A DNA stretch of 64,000 nucleotides from Sulfurospirillum halorespirans DSM 13726. Its GTDB lineage: Bacteria; Campylobacterota; Campylobacteria; Campylobacterales; Sulfurospirillaceae. A program made the position numbers and the translations under genes. This document shows, piece after piece, positions 43,755 through 51,747 of this stretch. The notes beneath the pieces are model-generated. The model searched no databases. It had not been told where the DNA came from and saw only the letters and a list, made by a program, of their open reading frames with translations. The DNA lies in the NCBI RefSeq assembly GCF_001723605.1, contig NZ_CP017111.1, positions 2,356,001 through 2,420,000 on the forward strand, written 5' to 3'. Numbering within the stretch: position 1 is the first letter of the stretch; each line of letters opens with the position of its first letter.

Positions 43755-46099
43755 ATCTGCTCCTCACGTCCACACAACTGCACATACGGGCAAAGCCTGC
43801 AATGCTTTATCTCCTCGCAAAATTCATACCCGTTGATCGGTTTTGAAAGCTCTTGTAGCTTTACATGTAAAAGCGCTTTCTTCTCTTCAAGGAAGTTTTC
43901 GCTCACTAAAACACCCTCTTTTAGATCGTAATAATAAACGCCTCCAACCTTGCCCAAAGAGCTTGCGATAAACGCGTAAAAGACCAGTTGAAAATCAACC
44001 GTGCTTTCTAGTGAACGCTCCGTGGTCGTTGGCACTTTGCCGCTTTTATAGTCGATGACAAACAGCTCATCCCCTTTTTGATCGATACGGTCAATCTGCC
44101 CTTCTAACATAAAACCTTCATAGGGCACAGCATGTGAAAACTCTTTTTTGAAAACGCGAAAGCCCTCATCAAAGCGTGCTACTTCATTCTGCATAAAAGG
44201 TTTCAATTTTTGAAGCCACACATCGACAAAGTAACTCCACACTTCATGGTGATTGTGCTCTTTTAAAAGCGTTTCAAGTTTGATATAAAGGCTCTTTTTA
44301 TCCAAAAGTGATTCATCACAAATCGCATCTTCAAGGACTTTATGAAGTGCCAAGCCAATGACTTGCTCATCAATTTTAGTGCTTGGCATCTTCGCCTCTT
44401 TCAGCCTTTGGATGTAGCGAAAGTAAAATTGACGTTTACATGTAAGTAACGTCTTAAGCTTCGTTGCGGAGAGTGGAAATGCTTTAAGATCATACGGAGC
44501 GTCGATAAAAGGCTGATCGTACAGGTTTTTAGGAACATTGACATCAAAGAGAAGCAGTTGCAATACTTTTTCATCTGCCATAACAGTGGTATTGAACCCA
44601 AGCTCATCCAAAAAGCGTGAAGGCATACTTGTCTCATTTTTCACATAAGCAATGGCAATTTTCTGTGCGCGAGAAAAAAGCTGATGGTAGTAATAACGTT
44701 GTAAATTCTCTCGATCCCTTTTGGTGGGAAGTCCTGCGTGTGCGCGAACTGCAGAGGAGAGAAAGAGGTCTTTTTGACTTCGCTTTGGCACAAACTCATC
44801 GTTGAAATCTAAAACGATGACGCCTTTGTAGCTCACACCTCTGGTTTCCAGCACGCCTAAAACCGTCACTTTCCCACCGCGAACATCGTCTTGACTCAGT
44901 ACAGAGAGCCGGTTTAAAAAGAGTTTGGTGACTTGTTCAAAACGAAGAGCGGGAGCATGTTTTAAAAAATGTGTAAAAGCAAAGAAGACCTCTTGAAACA
45001 GAGGATTTTGCTGCTCTTTGGCATCACAGGAAAGCAATTTTTCAAAGAAACTCATGGCAACGTCTGCAACTACTTTTTGATGCCAAATCTCTTTACATGT
45101 AACCAATATTTCAGGCTCTATTTTTAAGCGAGCAACACGGAGATGATCTTCGATCTCGTCATTGCGCATTGCTTTTTCAATGCTACTTAGTTTTTGATAA
45201 AAATGGCTCTGCTTCAGGCTTATGCCCATTGCAAAGTTGAGATTGTGCCATGTATCAAACGGGCGTAGCACTTCAGCGAAACGCTCATCAGGTAAAATCA
45301 CCACGATCTCTTCTGGCTTTAAACCCTCTTCCACAAACTGAGCAATAGTACTTTGCACATAGCCCATTTGTGCGAGACGTGAGGAAAAGCCGTAAACTTG
45401 GATATCTTGTTTGGAAGTATTTTGAGGCTTTACATGTAAAATATCTTTTGTTGAAAGATTGATCTCATAGGTGTTGTCTTGTTCTAGCACAATACCAAAT
45501 TCGGCAAACAGTAACGCCATTTTTTGATTGTAAGCACTGATGGTAACGTTTACATGTAAAGGAATCAGTGTGGCTATTTGGCTCAGAAGTTCCACCTCAT
45601 AACGACTCAAAAAGCCTTCCAAATGAATGCGAACAGCACCTAGTGAGCGAATATACGCAACATTGAGTTCATAGCATTCGGGAAGCGTGATGCGATCGTA
45701 CAAAGCGTGTTTAGAAAGAATTGCTTTGTAGTGCTTAAGAAGCGTTTGAAGCACTTCCAAGTGCTCTGCATAGTGCTCATATGTATCAGCGCTCAACAAC
45801 GCGTCAAGTGCCACTTTTTCATGGCTAAGCTCTTCAAAAAAACGAAACAGATAGGTGGAGTTTTTCAAAAAGGTAAAAAATTCACGTTCAATATACAAGA
45901 GTTCAAATTTGGTAAAACGCGAAGCCTCTTGCATCAGAAGCACCCGCATATCTTCATCGACTAAAGCGTGATGTGGCACAAGAACCGCTTTTTGCTCTAG
46001 TTCGGCAATGGTAATGGCTTTGGGAAGAAGAGTGTTTGCGTCTAAAAAAGTATCGTAAAAAGAGCGTACGGCACGACTCGTTGCAAAAACTTCTAACAT
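43751..46099 (-). CDS. addB: AddB-type nuclease subunit
   Basis: 782 residues. The N-terminal helicase-like domain is degenerate, without a clear Walker A, which is usual for epsilonproteobacterial AddB. The C-terminal nuclease has LTCKRQFYFRYIQRLKEAK and LFVIDYKSGKVP, with the iron-sulphur cysteines in CRLCPYVQLC plus the earlier Cys. It works with AddA in recombinational repair. Five iterated palindromes are in the gene, the densest run of the window. Confidence 0.9.
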   Translation of the reverse strand: MLEVFATSRAVRSFYDTFLDANTLLPKAITIAELEQKAVLVPHHALVDEDMRVLLMQEASRFTKFELLYIEREFFTFLKNSTYLFRFFEELSHEKVALDALLSADTYEHYAEHLEVLQTLLKHYKAILSKHALYDRITLPECYELNVAYIRSLGAVRIHLEGFLSRYEVELLSQIATLIPLHVNVTISAYNQKMALLFAEFGIVLEQDNTYEINLSTKDILHVKPQNTSKQDIQVYGFSSRLAQMGYVQSTIAQFVEEGLKPEEIVVILPDERFAEVLRPFDTWHNLNFAMGISLKQSHFYQKLSSIEKAMRNDEIEDHLRVARLKIEPEILVTCKEIWHQKVVADVAMSFFEKLLSCDAKEQQNPLFQEVFFAFTHFLKHAPALRFEQVTKLFLNRLSVLSQDDVRGGKVTVLGVLETRGVSYKGVIVLDFNDEFVPKRSQKDLFLSSAVRAHAGLPTKRDRENLQRYYYHQLFSRAQKIAIAYVKNETSMPSRFLDELGFNTTVMADEKVLQLLLFDVNVPKNLYDQPFIDAPYDLKAFPLSATKLKTLLTCKRQFYFRYIQRLKEAKMPSTKIDEQVIGLALHKVLEDAICDESLLDKKSLYIKLETLLKEHNHHEVWSYFVDVWLQKLKPFMQNEVARFDEGFRVFKKEFSHAVPYEGFMLEGQIDRIDQKGDELFVIDYKSGKVPTTTERSLESTVDFQLVFYAFIASSLGKVGGVYYYDLKEGVLVSENFLEEKKALLHVKLQELSKPINGYEFCEEIKHCRLCPYVQLCGREEQI

Positions 46100-46175
46100 G
46101 TTCCCTCACATTTGTTTAATAAACCTATTATAACAAAGCAAAGATTTAAGATGGATTTTTATGTCAGAATGAAAT

Positions 46176-46207
46176 TGCGGTAAGATCACACAACTTATCT
46201 TACCGCA
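46176..46207 (-). terminator. Terminator of the cco operon
   Basis: TGCGGTAAGA / TCTTACCGCA 10-bp stem, 25 bases after the fixH-like stop, followed on the minus strand by ATTTCATT. Confidence 0.75.
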
Positions 46208-46231
46208 GGTTATTAAGGTAGAAAGGGGGAG

Positions 46232-46726
46232 CTATTGTGGTGCGTAGGCTTCGTTTTTATGATAGCCTTTAAATTCGCCTACGTCAATTTTACTCAGAAT
46301 TTGCCAACGACCTGGTTTGTTAATCTCAAAAGGTCCAAAAGTGTAATTGCCATTTTCTACGAGTGACGGTTTCATCTCTTTGTTCTCTTTATTGCTATCA
46401 GGACGTGAGAGCATCATCATGACATTGGCGTCATTGACGGGTTGACCGCTTTTATCACTCAATCGTATTGTAATGCTGTTTTGTCCCATTTCAAATTTTT
46501 CTGTTGAATACGCAAGATCAAATTTTGCATTGAATTTTTCTTGAAGCTCTAAAATCGTGTTGATGGAATGGTCTACTTGTTGGTATTTTGCCATGTAAAA
46601 GGTATCCATCTCAACAGGATTATCCATTGCAATTTTAATCGTAAAACCACATGAAATCACACAGCCAATAATCATTCCTATCACCACATGAGGGTAATAC
46701 GTGTGTTCACTTTTAACTTTGTCCAC
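46232..46726 (-). CDS. FixH-family protein
   Basis: 164 residues: a membrane helix at ~14-30 and a periplasmic beta-sandwich domain (ITIRLSDKSGQPVNDANVMMMLSRP...NYTFGPFEINKPGRWQILSKI). FixH/CcoG-H group proteins assist cbb3 oxidase assembly, possibly with copper. It overlaps the upstream TPM-like gene by 14 bases and is the last gene of the cco unit. Confidence 0.8.
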   Translation of the reverse strand: MDKVKSEHTYYPHVVIGMIIGCVISCGFTIKIAMDNPVEMDTFYMAKYQQVDHSINTILELQEKFNAKFDLAYSTEKFEMGQNSITIRLSDKSGQPVNDANVMMMLSRPDSNKENKEMKPSLVENGNYTFGPFEINKPGRWQILSKIDVGEFKGYHKNEAYAPQ

Positions 46727-47327
46727 GGTTTTTTATCCTTTTATAAATGATGAGTACGACAACAATGGCCATAAACCCATAAATCAGAAGTCTGACAAGA
46801 TTGATCGTTGTTTTATTCGCACTCCCAATCGCACTCTCTAACTCAATTTTGCGATACTGTGCGATCTCTTCAACAAGTTCCGCATAGCCATTGAGCAATG
46901 CAGGCCCTACACTGACATCATTTTTTTTAGAAGTCAATAAGGGAATAATCGTACCGCTCCATGGAAAAGGCGAAAGCAGTGCTTCTCTATCAAACTCTTT
47001 TTCTAATCCTGCAGAAGCATAAATATCGACCTTTTTTTCGGCTTGAAAAAGAGTCAAAAGCACATAAGGCGTGGTTAGATTTTTGACAAAGTTTTGCTCA
47101 TACGTGAGAATATTTTCACCTTCACCGCTTTTTTTAGCAATCAAGATGACTTTAACACCACTTTTTGCAAAGAGTTCGCTACCCATTTCTTCAATCTTTT
47201 GGGCTGTTCTCTCTTCTAAGATATCATCATAGACGACGAAATCCTTGGCAAAAATCAACACTGGGAAAAAAGCAATGAAGCAAAGAAGCCAAAGCTTCTT
47301 TGCCTTTACATGTAAGAAGGTCTTCAT
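46713..47327 (-). CDS. Membrane-anchored TPM/YgcG-like protein
   Basis: 204 residues. A signal or anchor helix (LWLLCFIAFFPVLIFA) is followed by a TPM-type domain (YDDILEERTAQKIEEMGSELFAKSGVKVILIAKKSGEGENILTYEQNFV) and a C-terminal TM helix (LLIYGFMAIVVVLIIYKRIKNR). The role in the family is unclear; here the operon suggests a part in oxidase assembly. The start ATG 47327 overlaps the stop of a 33-residue ORF (TAATG), which rules out the longer start. Confidence 0.75.
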   Translation of the reverse strand: MKTFLHVKAKKLWLLCFIAFFPVLIFAKDFVVYDDILEERTAQKIEEMGSELFAKSGVKVILIAKKSGEGENILTYEQNFVKNLTTPYVLLTLFQAEKKVDIYASAGLEKEFDREALLSPFPWSGTIIPLLTSKKNDVSVGPALLNGYAELVEEIAQYRKIELESAIGSANKTTINLVRLLIYGFMAIVVVLIIYKRIKNRGQS

Positions 47328-47428
47328 TAACCGATAAACAAATGGTTTGGAGTTAATACTGCCCACGCTGAGATTACAGCCATGAGAACCAATCCAAAAG
47401 TAATGATTTTATCCATATTTTCAGCCAT
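47327..47428 (-). CDS. 33-residue membrane peptide in the cco operon
   Basis: An ATG at 47428 after AAGGGG (spacing 6-7) opens MAENMDKIITFGLVLMAVIS then AWAVLTPNHLFIG. It is nearly all one membrane helix and the stop overlaps the next start as TAATG. It is the only explanation of the 111-base gap between DUF4006 and the TPM-like gene. Tight packing in an operon makes it likely real. It could be a small subunit of the oxidase, comparable to CcoM-like or CydX-like peptides. Confidence 0.7.
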   Translation of the reverse strand: MAENMDKIITFGLVLMAVISAWAVLTPNHLFIG

Positions 47429-47438
47429 GTTATGCCCC

Positions 47439-47651
47439 TTATTTTGCTATAACTTTTTGATTCGCATTAGCAGTATCTCTCATTTTAAGTGCTTGCGGAT
47501 CAGTAATCTTATAAGGTTTATCAGCAACAGCTTGTTGTGCTTTTAACCCAAAGAATGTTAACGCCCCAAGAATGGAAAGCAACAATACGGTTGCGATCAA
47601 CATTCCTGTAACACCATGAATTCCAAATACGCTTCTATTAGTATTTTCCAT
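47439..47651 (-). CDS. DUF4006 family membrane protein
   Basis: 70 residues with one TM helix (GVTGMLIATVLLLSILGALTFFGLKAQ). The family is found downstream of ccoP in Campylobacterota. Function is not known; an assembly or subunit role in the cbb3 complex is inferred from position. Confidence 0.85.
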   Translation of the reverse strand: MENTNRSVFGIHGVTGMLIATVLLLSILGALTFFGLKAQQAVADKPYKITDPQALKMRDTANANQKVIAK

Positions 47652-47661
47652 TGAGCTGTCC

Positions 47662-48510
47662 TTATTTTACTAAAGAGCTGACATACGTGCCAACCGCTGC
47701 TTTTTGAACATTGGTTAAGCGTCCATCGTTAAACTGTGGCATACTACCAATAGCGCCTTTTTTGCCAGTGCCTAGGACATTGACAACAAATTTAGCATTG
47801 CCATACACACTAAGATCGGGAGCACTTCCAGCCATACCTTTACCGTCGTCACCATGACATGCAGCACATGTAGCCCACAACGCTTTGCCACTCTCAACTA
47901 ATGCAGGGTTTTTGGTTTTCTTAACGGACGAAACTTCTTGCATAACATAGGCTGCAACCGCTTTTGCGCTTTCAGCATCCAAAAGCCCTGCTGGCATTTC
48001 GCCAAGAGGATAATTTGAACCTTTAGCTCCATTAAGAATTGAAGCAACCATCGCCTCTTCATTTCCCCATTTGCCAAGATTTGCAGCTTTGCCATTCATT
48101 CCATCACCTGTCACACCATGACAAGGAGCACATTGTACCAAGAAAACACCCTCGCCCATATTCATAAGGGTTGCTTGATCTGGATTCGCAAATTTTGTTT
48201 CAAATTTCGTTGCATGGCTTTGCACTTCTTCATTGTACTCACCAATTTGTGAATAGGCATTAAGAGGATACCCTGCAAGGAAATACCATGCTGACCATAC
48301 CATAACACCTATAAAGGAGAGTGCCCAACCAATAGGGAGTGGATTTTTATATTCGCCGATGCCATCCCAATTCTCTTTTGCTAATTCTCCAGTACTTTTG
48401 TCGGTTTTCATCTGTTTTACATATTTACCAACAACAAAACCAGTGAGAATTATAATTGCTGCTGCACCAAGCAATGATAACGCATTTACATTGTCATTCA
48501 GCCAATTCAT
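47662..48510 (-). CDS. ccoP: Cytochrome c oxidase cbb3 subunit III, di-haem
   Basis: 282 residues. TM1 at ~10-28 and TM2 at ~60-80 (PLPIGWALSFIGVMVWSAWYFLAGYP) come before two c-haem domains with CAPCHG and CAACHG. It hands electrons from periplasmic cytochrome c to CcoO. Good fit in length and gene order. Confidence 0.96.
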   Translation of the reverse strand: MNWLNDNVNALSLLGAAAIIILTGFVVGKYVKQMKTDKSTGELAKENWDGIGEYKNPLPIGWALSFIGVMVWSAWYFLAGYPLNAYSQIGEYNEEVQSHATKFETKFANPDQATLMNMGEGVFLVQCAPCHGVTGDGMNGKAANLGKWGNEEAMVASILNGAKGSNYPLGEMPAGLLDAESAKAVAAYVMQEVSSVKKTKNPALVESGKALWATCAACHGDDGKGMAGSAPDLSVYGNAKFVVNVLGTGKKGAIGSMPQFNDGRLTNVQKAAVGTYVSSLVK

Positions 48511-48523
48511 TTATTGCTCCTCT

Positions 48524-48733
48524 TTATTCTTTCTCTTTGTTTGATGGAGTACGGTCTTCAAGTGGAGCATCATCAATACGATCATGCAAGGCAAGATCGC
48601 CATATTTTTCGTAGTTTCGCGTACCCTTTTTTTCAGCCCTGTAAAGATGGTACAGATAACTGTACATAACAATGACCAAAAAAACTGTTGCTACCACATA
48701 CGCATATGCTTGAATCTCTCTAATGGTTTCCAT
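48524..48733 (-). CDS. ccoQ: Cytochrome c oxidase cbb3 subunit CcoQ
   Basis: 69 residues, METIREIQAYAYVVATVFLVIVMYSYLYHLYRAEKKG. One TM helix is followed by a charged cytoplasmic tail. CcoQ stabilises the complex. ATG 48733 is preferred; an in-frame GTG 15 bases earlier is too near the ccoO stop. Confidence 0.9.
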   Translation of the reverse strand: METIREIQAYAYVVATVFLVIVMYSYLYHLYRAEKKGTRNYEKYGDLALHDRIDDAPLEDRTPSNKEKE

Positions 48734-48749
48734 ACTCACCGTTAACACC

Positions 48750-49415
48750 TTATTTTAAGCTATTGAGATAGGCAATAAGTGCCACAATCTCTTTGATCTC
48801 ACCACGTTTAAATGCCTCTTTTACCTCTTGGCTTTTCATATCCGCAACAATGAGTGCTGCTTCTTCCATGACAGCTTTTTTAGCCTCTTCATGGGTACCA
48901 AGTTTAGGCATATCCGGTTGATCATAAGGCGCATTGAAAACTTTTTTGACCGTTAATGCTTCTGCATAGGCGGTATCAACATCTGCAACATTTTTAAACA
49001 TATGTTTATATGCTGGCATGATAGAGCCTGGCACAACATCAGTTGGTCTTGCCATATGGTATTCATGCCAATCACTGGTACGGTAGTTTCCAACCCTCAT
49101 CAAATCTGGTCCCGTTCTTTTAGAACCCCAAAGGAATGGTCTATCGTACGCATATTCGCCACTGAGTGAGTACATACCATAACGGTCTGTCTCAGATTTG
49201 AAAGGGCGAATCAGCTGTGAATGACATGCATTACAGCTATCTTTAATATAAACTTGACGACCCGCAAGCTCCAATACAGTATACGGTTTTGTTCCTGTTA
49301 CAGGACGCGCACTCTCCATAAAGTCTGGAAGAATGGTGACAACACCCGCATACGCAATCACTAAAAATACACCTACCGCAAAAAAGAATGGGTTTCTCTC
49401 TAACCAATGAAACAT
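48750..49415 (-). CDS. ccoO: Cytochrome c oxidase cbb3 subunit II, mono-haem
   Basis: 221 residues: an N-terminal TM (FFFAVGVFLVIAYAGVVTIL) and a periplasmic domain with the haem site CNACHSQLIRPF, then the ligand Met region (GSIMPAYKHMF). Second gene of ccoNOQP. Confidence 0.96.
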   Translation of the reverse strand: MFHWLERNPFFFAVGVFLVIAYAGVVTILPDFMESARPVTGTKPYTVLELAGRQVYIKDSCNACHSQLIRPFKSETDRYGMYSLSGEYAYDRPFLWGSKRTGPDLMRVGNYRTSDWHEYHMARPTDVVPGSIMPAYKHMFKNVADVDTAYAEALTVKKVFNAPYDQPDMPKLGTHEEAKKAVMEEAALIVADMKSQEVKEAFKRGEIKEIVALIAYLNSLK

Positions 49416-49430
49416 AATCCTGCCCTCCTT

Positions 49431-50897
49431 TTACGCTGACATAGGTGAAGCATTTTGAGGTTCAGACTCAATAGCTTTACTTGCAGTCATTGTTTTATAG
49501 ATATTGTACGTAAACATAAAGAAACCGATAAGGTACAATAAACCACCCGTTGCACGAATTGCATAATAAGGAATCAGTACGGTTACGGTATCGATAAATG
49601 AATAAGCAAGGTTACCAAATTGATCCGTTGCTCTCCACATCATACCTTGCGTAATACCTGCAATCCACATACTTGAGAAGTACAAGACGATACCGGTTGT
49701 TTGAATCCAGAATTGTGCCTCGATCAATTTTTTACTGTAAATTTCACGTTGGAACATGCGAGGTGCCATATGGTAAAGTGCAGCCATAATCATAAAACCA
49801 ACCCAGCCTAAGGTACCATCATGAACGTGTCCAGGAATCCAGTCTGTAAAGTGCGCAAGGGCATTCACAGATTTGATTGCCAAGATTGGACCTTCGAGTG
49901 TACTAAACATATAGAATGTTGAAGCAAAAATCATTAATTTAACCAATGGATTCTCTTTAAGTTGACCCCATTGTCCTTTCATCGTAAGGAGAATGTTAAT
50001 CGCACTACCCCATGATGGAAGAATTAAAATAATTGAGAAGATTGAACCCATGGTTTGAACCCAGTCAGGCACCGTTGAGTAAATAAGGTGGTGTCCACCT
50101 GCCCAAAGGTAAACGAACATCAAACCCCAGAAAGAGAGAAGGGAGAGTTTATAAGAGAAGACGGGTTGACCAGACTCTTTTGGTAAGAAATAATAGATCA
50201 TCGCAATAATAGGCACGGTGAAAATAAAGGCTACCGCATTGTGCCCATACCACCATTGAACCATTGCATCATTGGTTCCCGCATACATTGAAACAGAGTG
50301 ATACCATTTTCCTGTACCTGCAACAAAGTAGGTTGGAACCTCCATGTTATTGAAAAGATACAACATTGCAACACCTAAGAAGGTTGCAATAAAGTACCAC
50401 ATAGAGATATACAGTGTTTTTTCACGTCTGATTCCCACCAAACCAAAAATACTAACACCCCATAATACCCATACGACAACAACAAGAATGTCTAATGGCC
50501 ACTCTAATTCTGCATACTCTTTAGAGGTACCAATACCCATAAAAAGAGAAACAACTGCGATGGTCATTAAGATCATGTAAAGCCAAAAATGAAGCTTCGC
50601 AATGATCATAAGAAAGGGTGATTCTGCCATCGAAACCTTGAGTACTCTTTGCCCAATATAGTACCATGTTGCAAAGATTCCGCTTAGTAAGAATCCAAAA
50701 ATTACTCCTGAAGTATGAAGCGGTCTTAAACGACTAAAAGTACCGTATTCATCTGCTAAGTAATTCAACTCAGGGAAAGCCATCTGATAGGCGATAACCA
50801 CACCTATTAACATACCAACGATTCCAAAAAGGATCGCTGCGTAGGTAAAACATTTGGCTACTGAATAGTCATAGTTCAATGCATCTCTAGCCTGCAT
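49431..50897 (-). CDS. ccoN: Cytochrome c oxidase cbb3 subunit I
   Basis: 488 residues and 12 TM helices. Conserved haem/CuB region is visible in LHTSGVIFGF, WWYGHNAVAFIFTVPIIAMIYYFLP, GGHHLIYSTVPDWVQ and HFTDWIPGHVHDGTLGWVGF. It is the oxygen-reducing, proton-pumping subunit of a high-affinity oxidase, which fits microaerobic respiration. AGGAGG precedes the ATG. Confidence 0.97.
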   Translation of the reverse strand: MQARDALNYDYSVAKCFTYAAILFGIVGMLIGVVIAYQMAFPELNYLADEYGTFSRLRPLHTSGVIFGFLLSGIFATWYYIGQRVLKVSMAESPFLMIIAKLHFWLYMILMTIAVVSLFMGIGTSKEYAELEWPLDILVVVVWVLWGVSIFGLVGIRREKTLYISMWYFIATFLGVAMLYLFNNMEVPTYFVAGTGKWYHSVSMYAGTNDAMVQWWYGHNAVAFIFTVPIIAMIYYFLPKESGQPVFSYKLSLLSFWGLMFVYLWAGGHHLIYSTVPDWVQTMGSIFSIILILPSWGSAINILLTMKGQWGQLKENPLVKLMIFASTFYMFSTLEGPILAIKSVNALAHFTDWIPGHVHDGTLGWVGFMIMAALYHMAPRMFQREIYSKKLIEAQFWIQTTGIVLYFSSMWIAGITQGMMWRATDQFGNLAYSFIDTVTVLIPYYAIRATGGLLYLIGFFMFTYNIYKTMTASKAIESEPQNASPMSA

Positions 50898-50918
50898 TAA
50901 TTCCTCCTACTTGTGTTT

Positions 50919-50955
50919 TTATGTCACAAAAATATCACATAATGTAAGAATTATA
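50919..50955 (-). promoter_or_regulatory. ccoN promoter with an inverted/direct repeat near +1
   Basis: On the minus strand TATAAT is at 50955-50950, giving a start near 50943. Just downstream TTATGT-N12-ACATAA (50942-50919) also holds two direct TGTGA units 11 bp apart. It is not a standard FNR or CRP site, and could be the operator of the adjacent two-component system or another regulator. Confidence 0.5.
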
Positions 50956-51039
50956 GTGCAGCAAATCTACAACGAAGCTTAAGAAGATTAAATTTGTGTT
51001 AAATAAAAAAAGTTAAGGAAAAATTAAAAATTGAAGTGG

Positions 51040-51067
51040 GTAAGAACGATGGAGTGATCGTTCTTAC
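51040..51067 (-). terminator. Terminator between the response regulator and ccoN
   Basis: GTAAGAACGAT / ATCGTTCTTAC, 11-bp stem with a 6-nt loop, overlapping the regulator's stop codon. On the minus strand it is followed by CCACTTCAATTTTTAATTTTT. Confidence 0.85.
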
Positions 51068-51735
51068 GTGTTGATTTTGTAGCCAAGGCCTGGAATGTTC
51101 TTGATAAACTCTTTGTCGGTTTTCTCGCGTACACGCTTAATAAAGGTGCGAATAGCTGAGTCTGTTACTTTTTTGTTTGTCCAAACATACTTTTTGATCT
51201 CTTCATGCAGTACAAAGACACCTAAGTTTTTAACCAAGATTGAGATAAAAAGTAACTCTTTTTTCGTCAAGAAAATAGTTTGTCCCTCTTTAACAAGCAC
51301 TCTTCGGCTCTTATCAAACTGGTATCCAAAGCCAAGTTCCACAATATCACTTTGGTCGAGCATCTCTTTTGAGACCAATTGCAATGTTTTCATAAGCTCA
51401 TCTGGATCAATCGGTTTAATGAGGTATTTATCGATACCTACATCAATGGCTTCAAGAAGCCTCTCTTTTTCGCTGAAAGCACTCAACACAATAATAGGCG
51501 TATGTTTAGAGATATGTTTGATCTCTTTTGCCATCATTAAGCCATCCATAACGGGCATCATAATGTCGGTTATGACAATATCGGGCTTATATTTTTTAAA
51601 TTTCTTCAATCCATCATCGCCATCACGTGCGACAATAAACTTCGTAAATTCATCTCCAATGGCACTCTCTAAAGCCTCTCTTAGATCTTCTTCATCCTCG
51701 ACAAACAAAACCGTCAATTTTGACAATCCACTCAT
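51064..51735 (-). CDS. OmpR-family response regulator (BumR/Cj1491-like position)
   Basis: 223 residues: receiver with EDEED, phospho-Asp in VITDIMMPVMDG, and Lys in LIKPID; winged helix from ~125 (LTKKELLFISILVKNLGVFVLHEEIKKYVW...FIKNIPGLGYKI). It lies between the histidine kinase and ccoN, as Cj1491c does in Campylobacter jejuni. There the pair has, as I recall, been called BumSR and linked to butyrate response. That link is by position and likeness only. Confidence 0.85.
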   Translation of the reverse strand: MSGLSKLTVLFVEDEEDLREALESAIGDEFTKFIVARDGDDGLKKFKKYKPDIVITDIMMPVMDGLMMAKEIKHISKHTPIIVLSAFSEKERLLEAIDVGIDKYLIKPIDPDELMKTLQLVSKEMLDQSDIVELGFGYQFDKSRRVLVKEGQTIFLTKKELLFISILVKNLGVFVLHEEIKKYVWTNKKVTDSAIRTFIKRVREKTDKEFIKNIPGLGYKINT

Positions 51736-51747
51736 TACTCTTCCTTT

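Noticed and set aside
47327-47366. Longer start for the TPM-like gene at 47366
   Set aside because: The start lies inside the 33-codon ORF without an RBS; TAATG coupling at 47327 explains translation.
50919-50942. FNR or CRP site at ccoN
   Set aside because: TGTGA units are direct, not inverted, and neither TTGAT-N4-ATCAA nor TGTGA-N6-TCACA is present.
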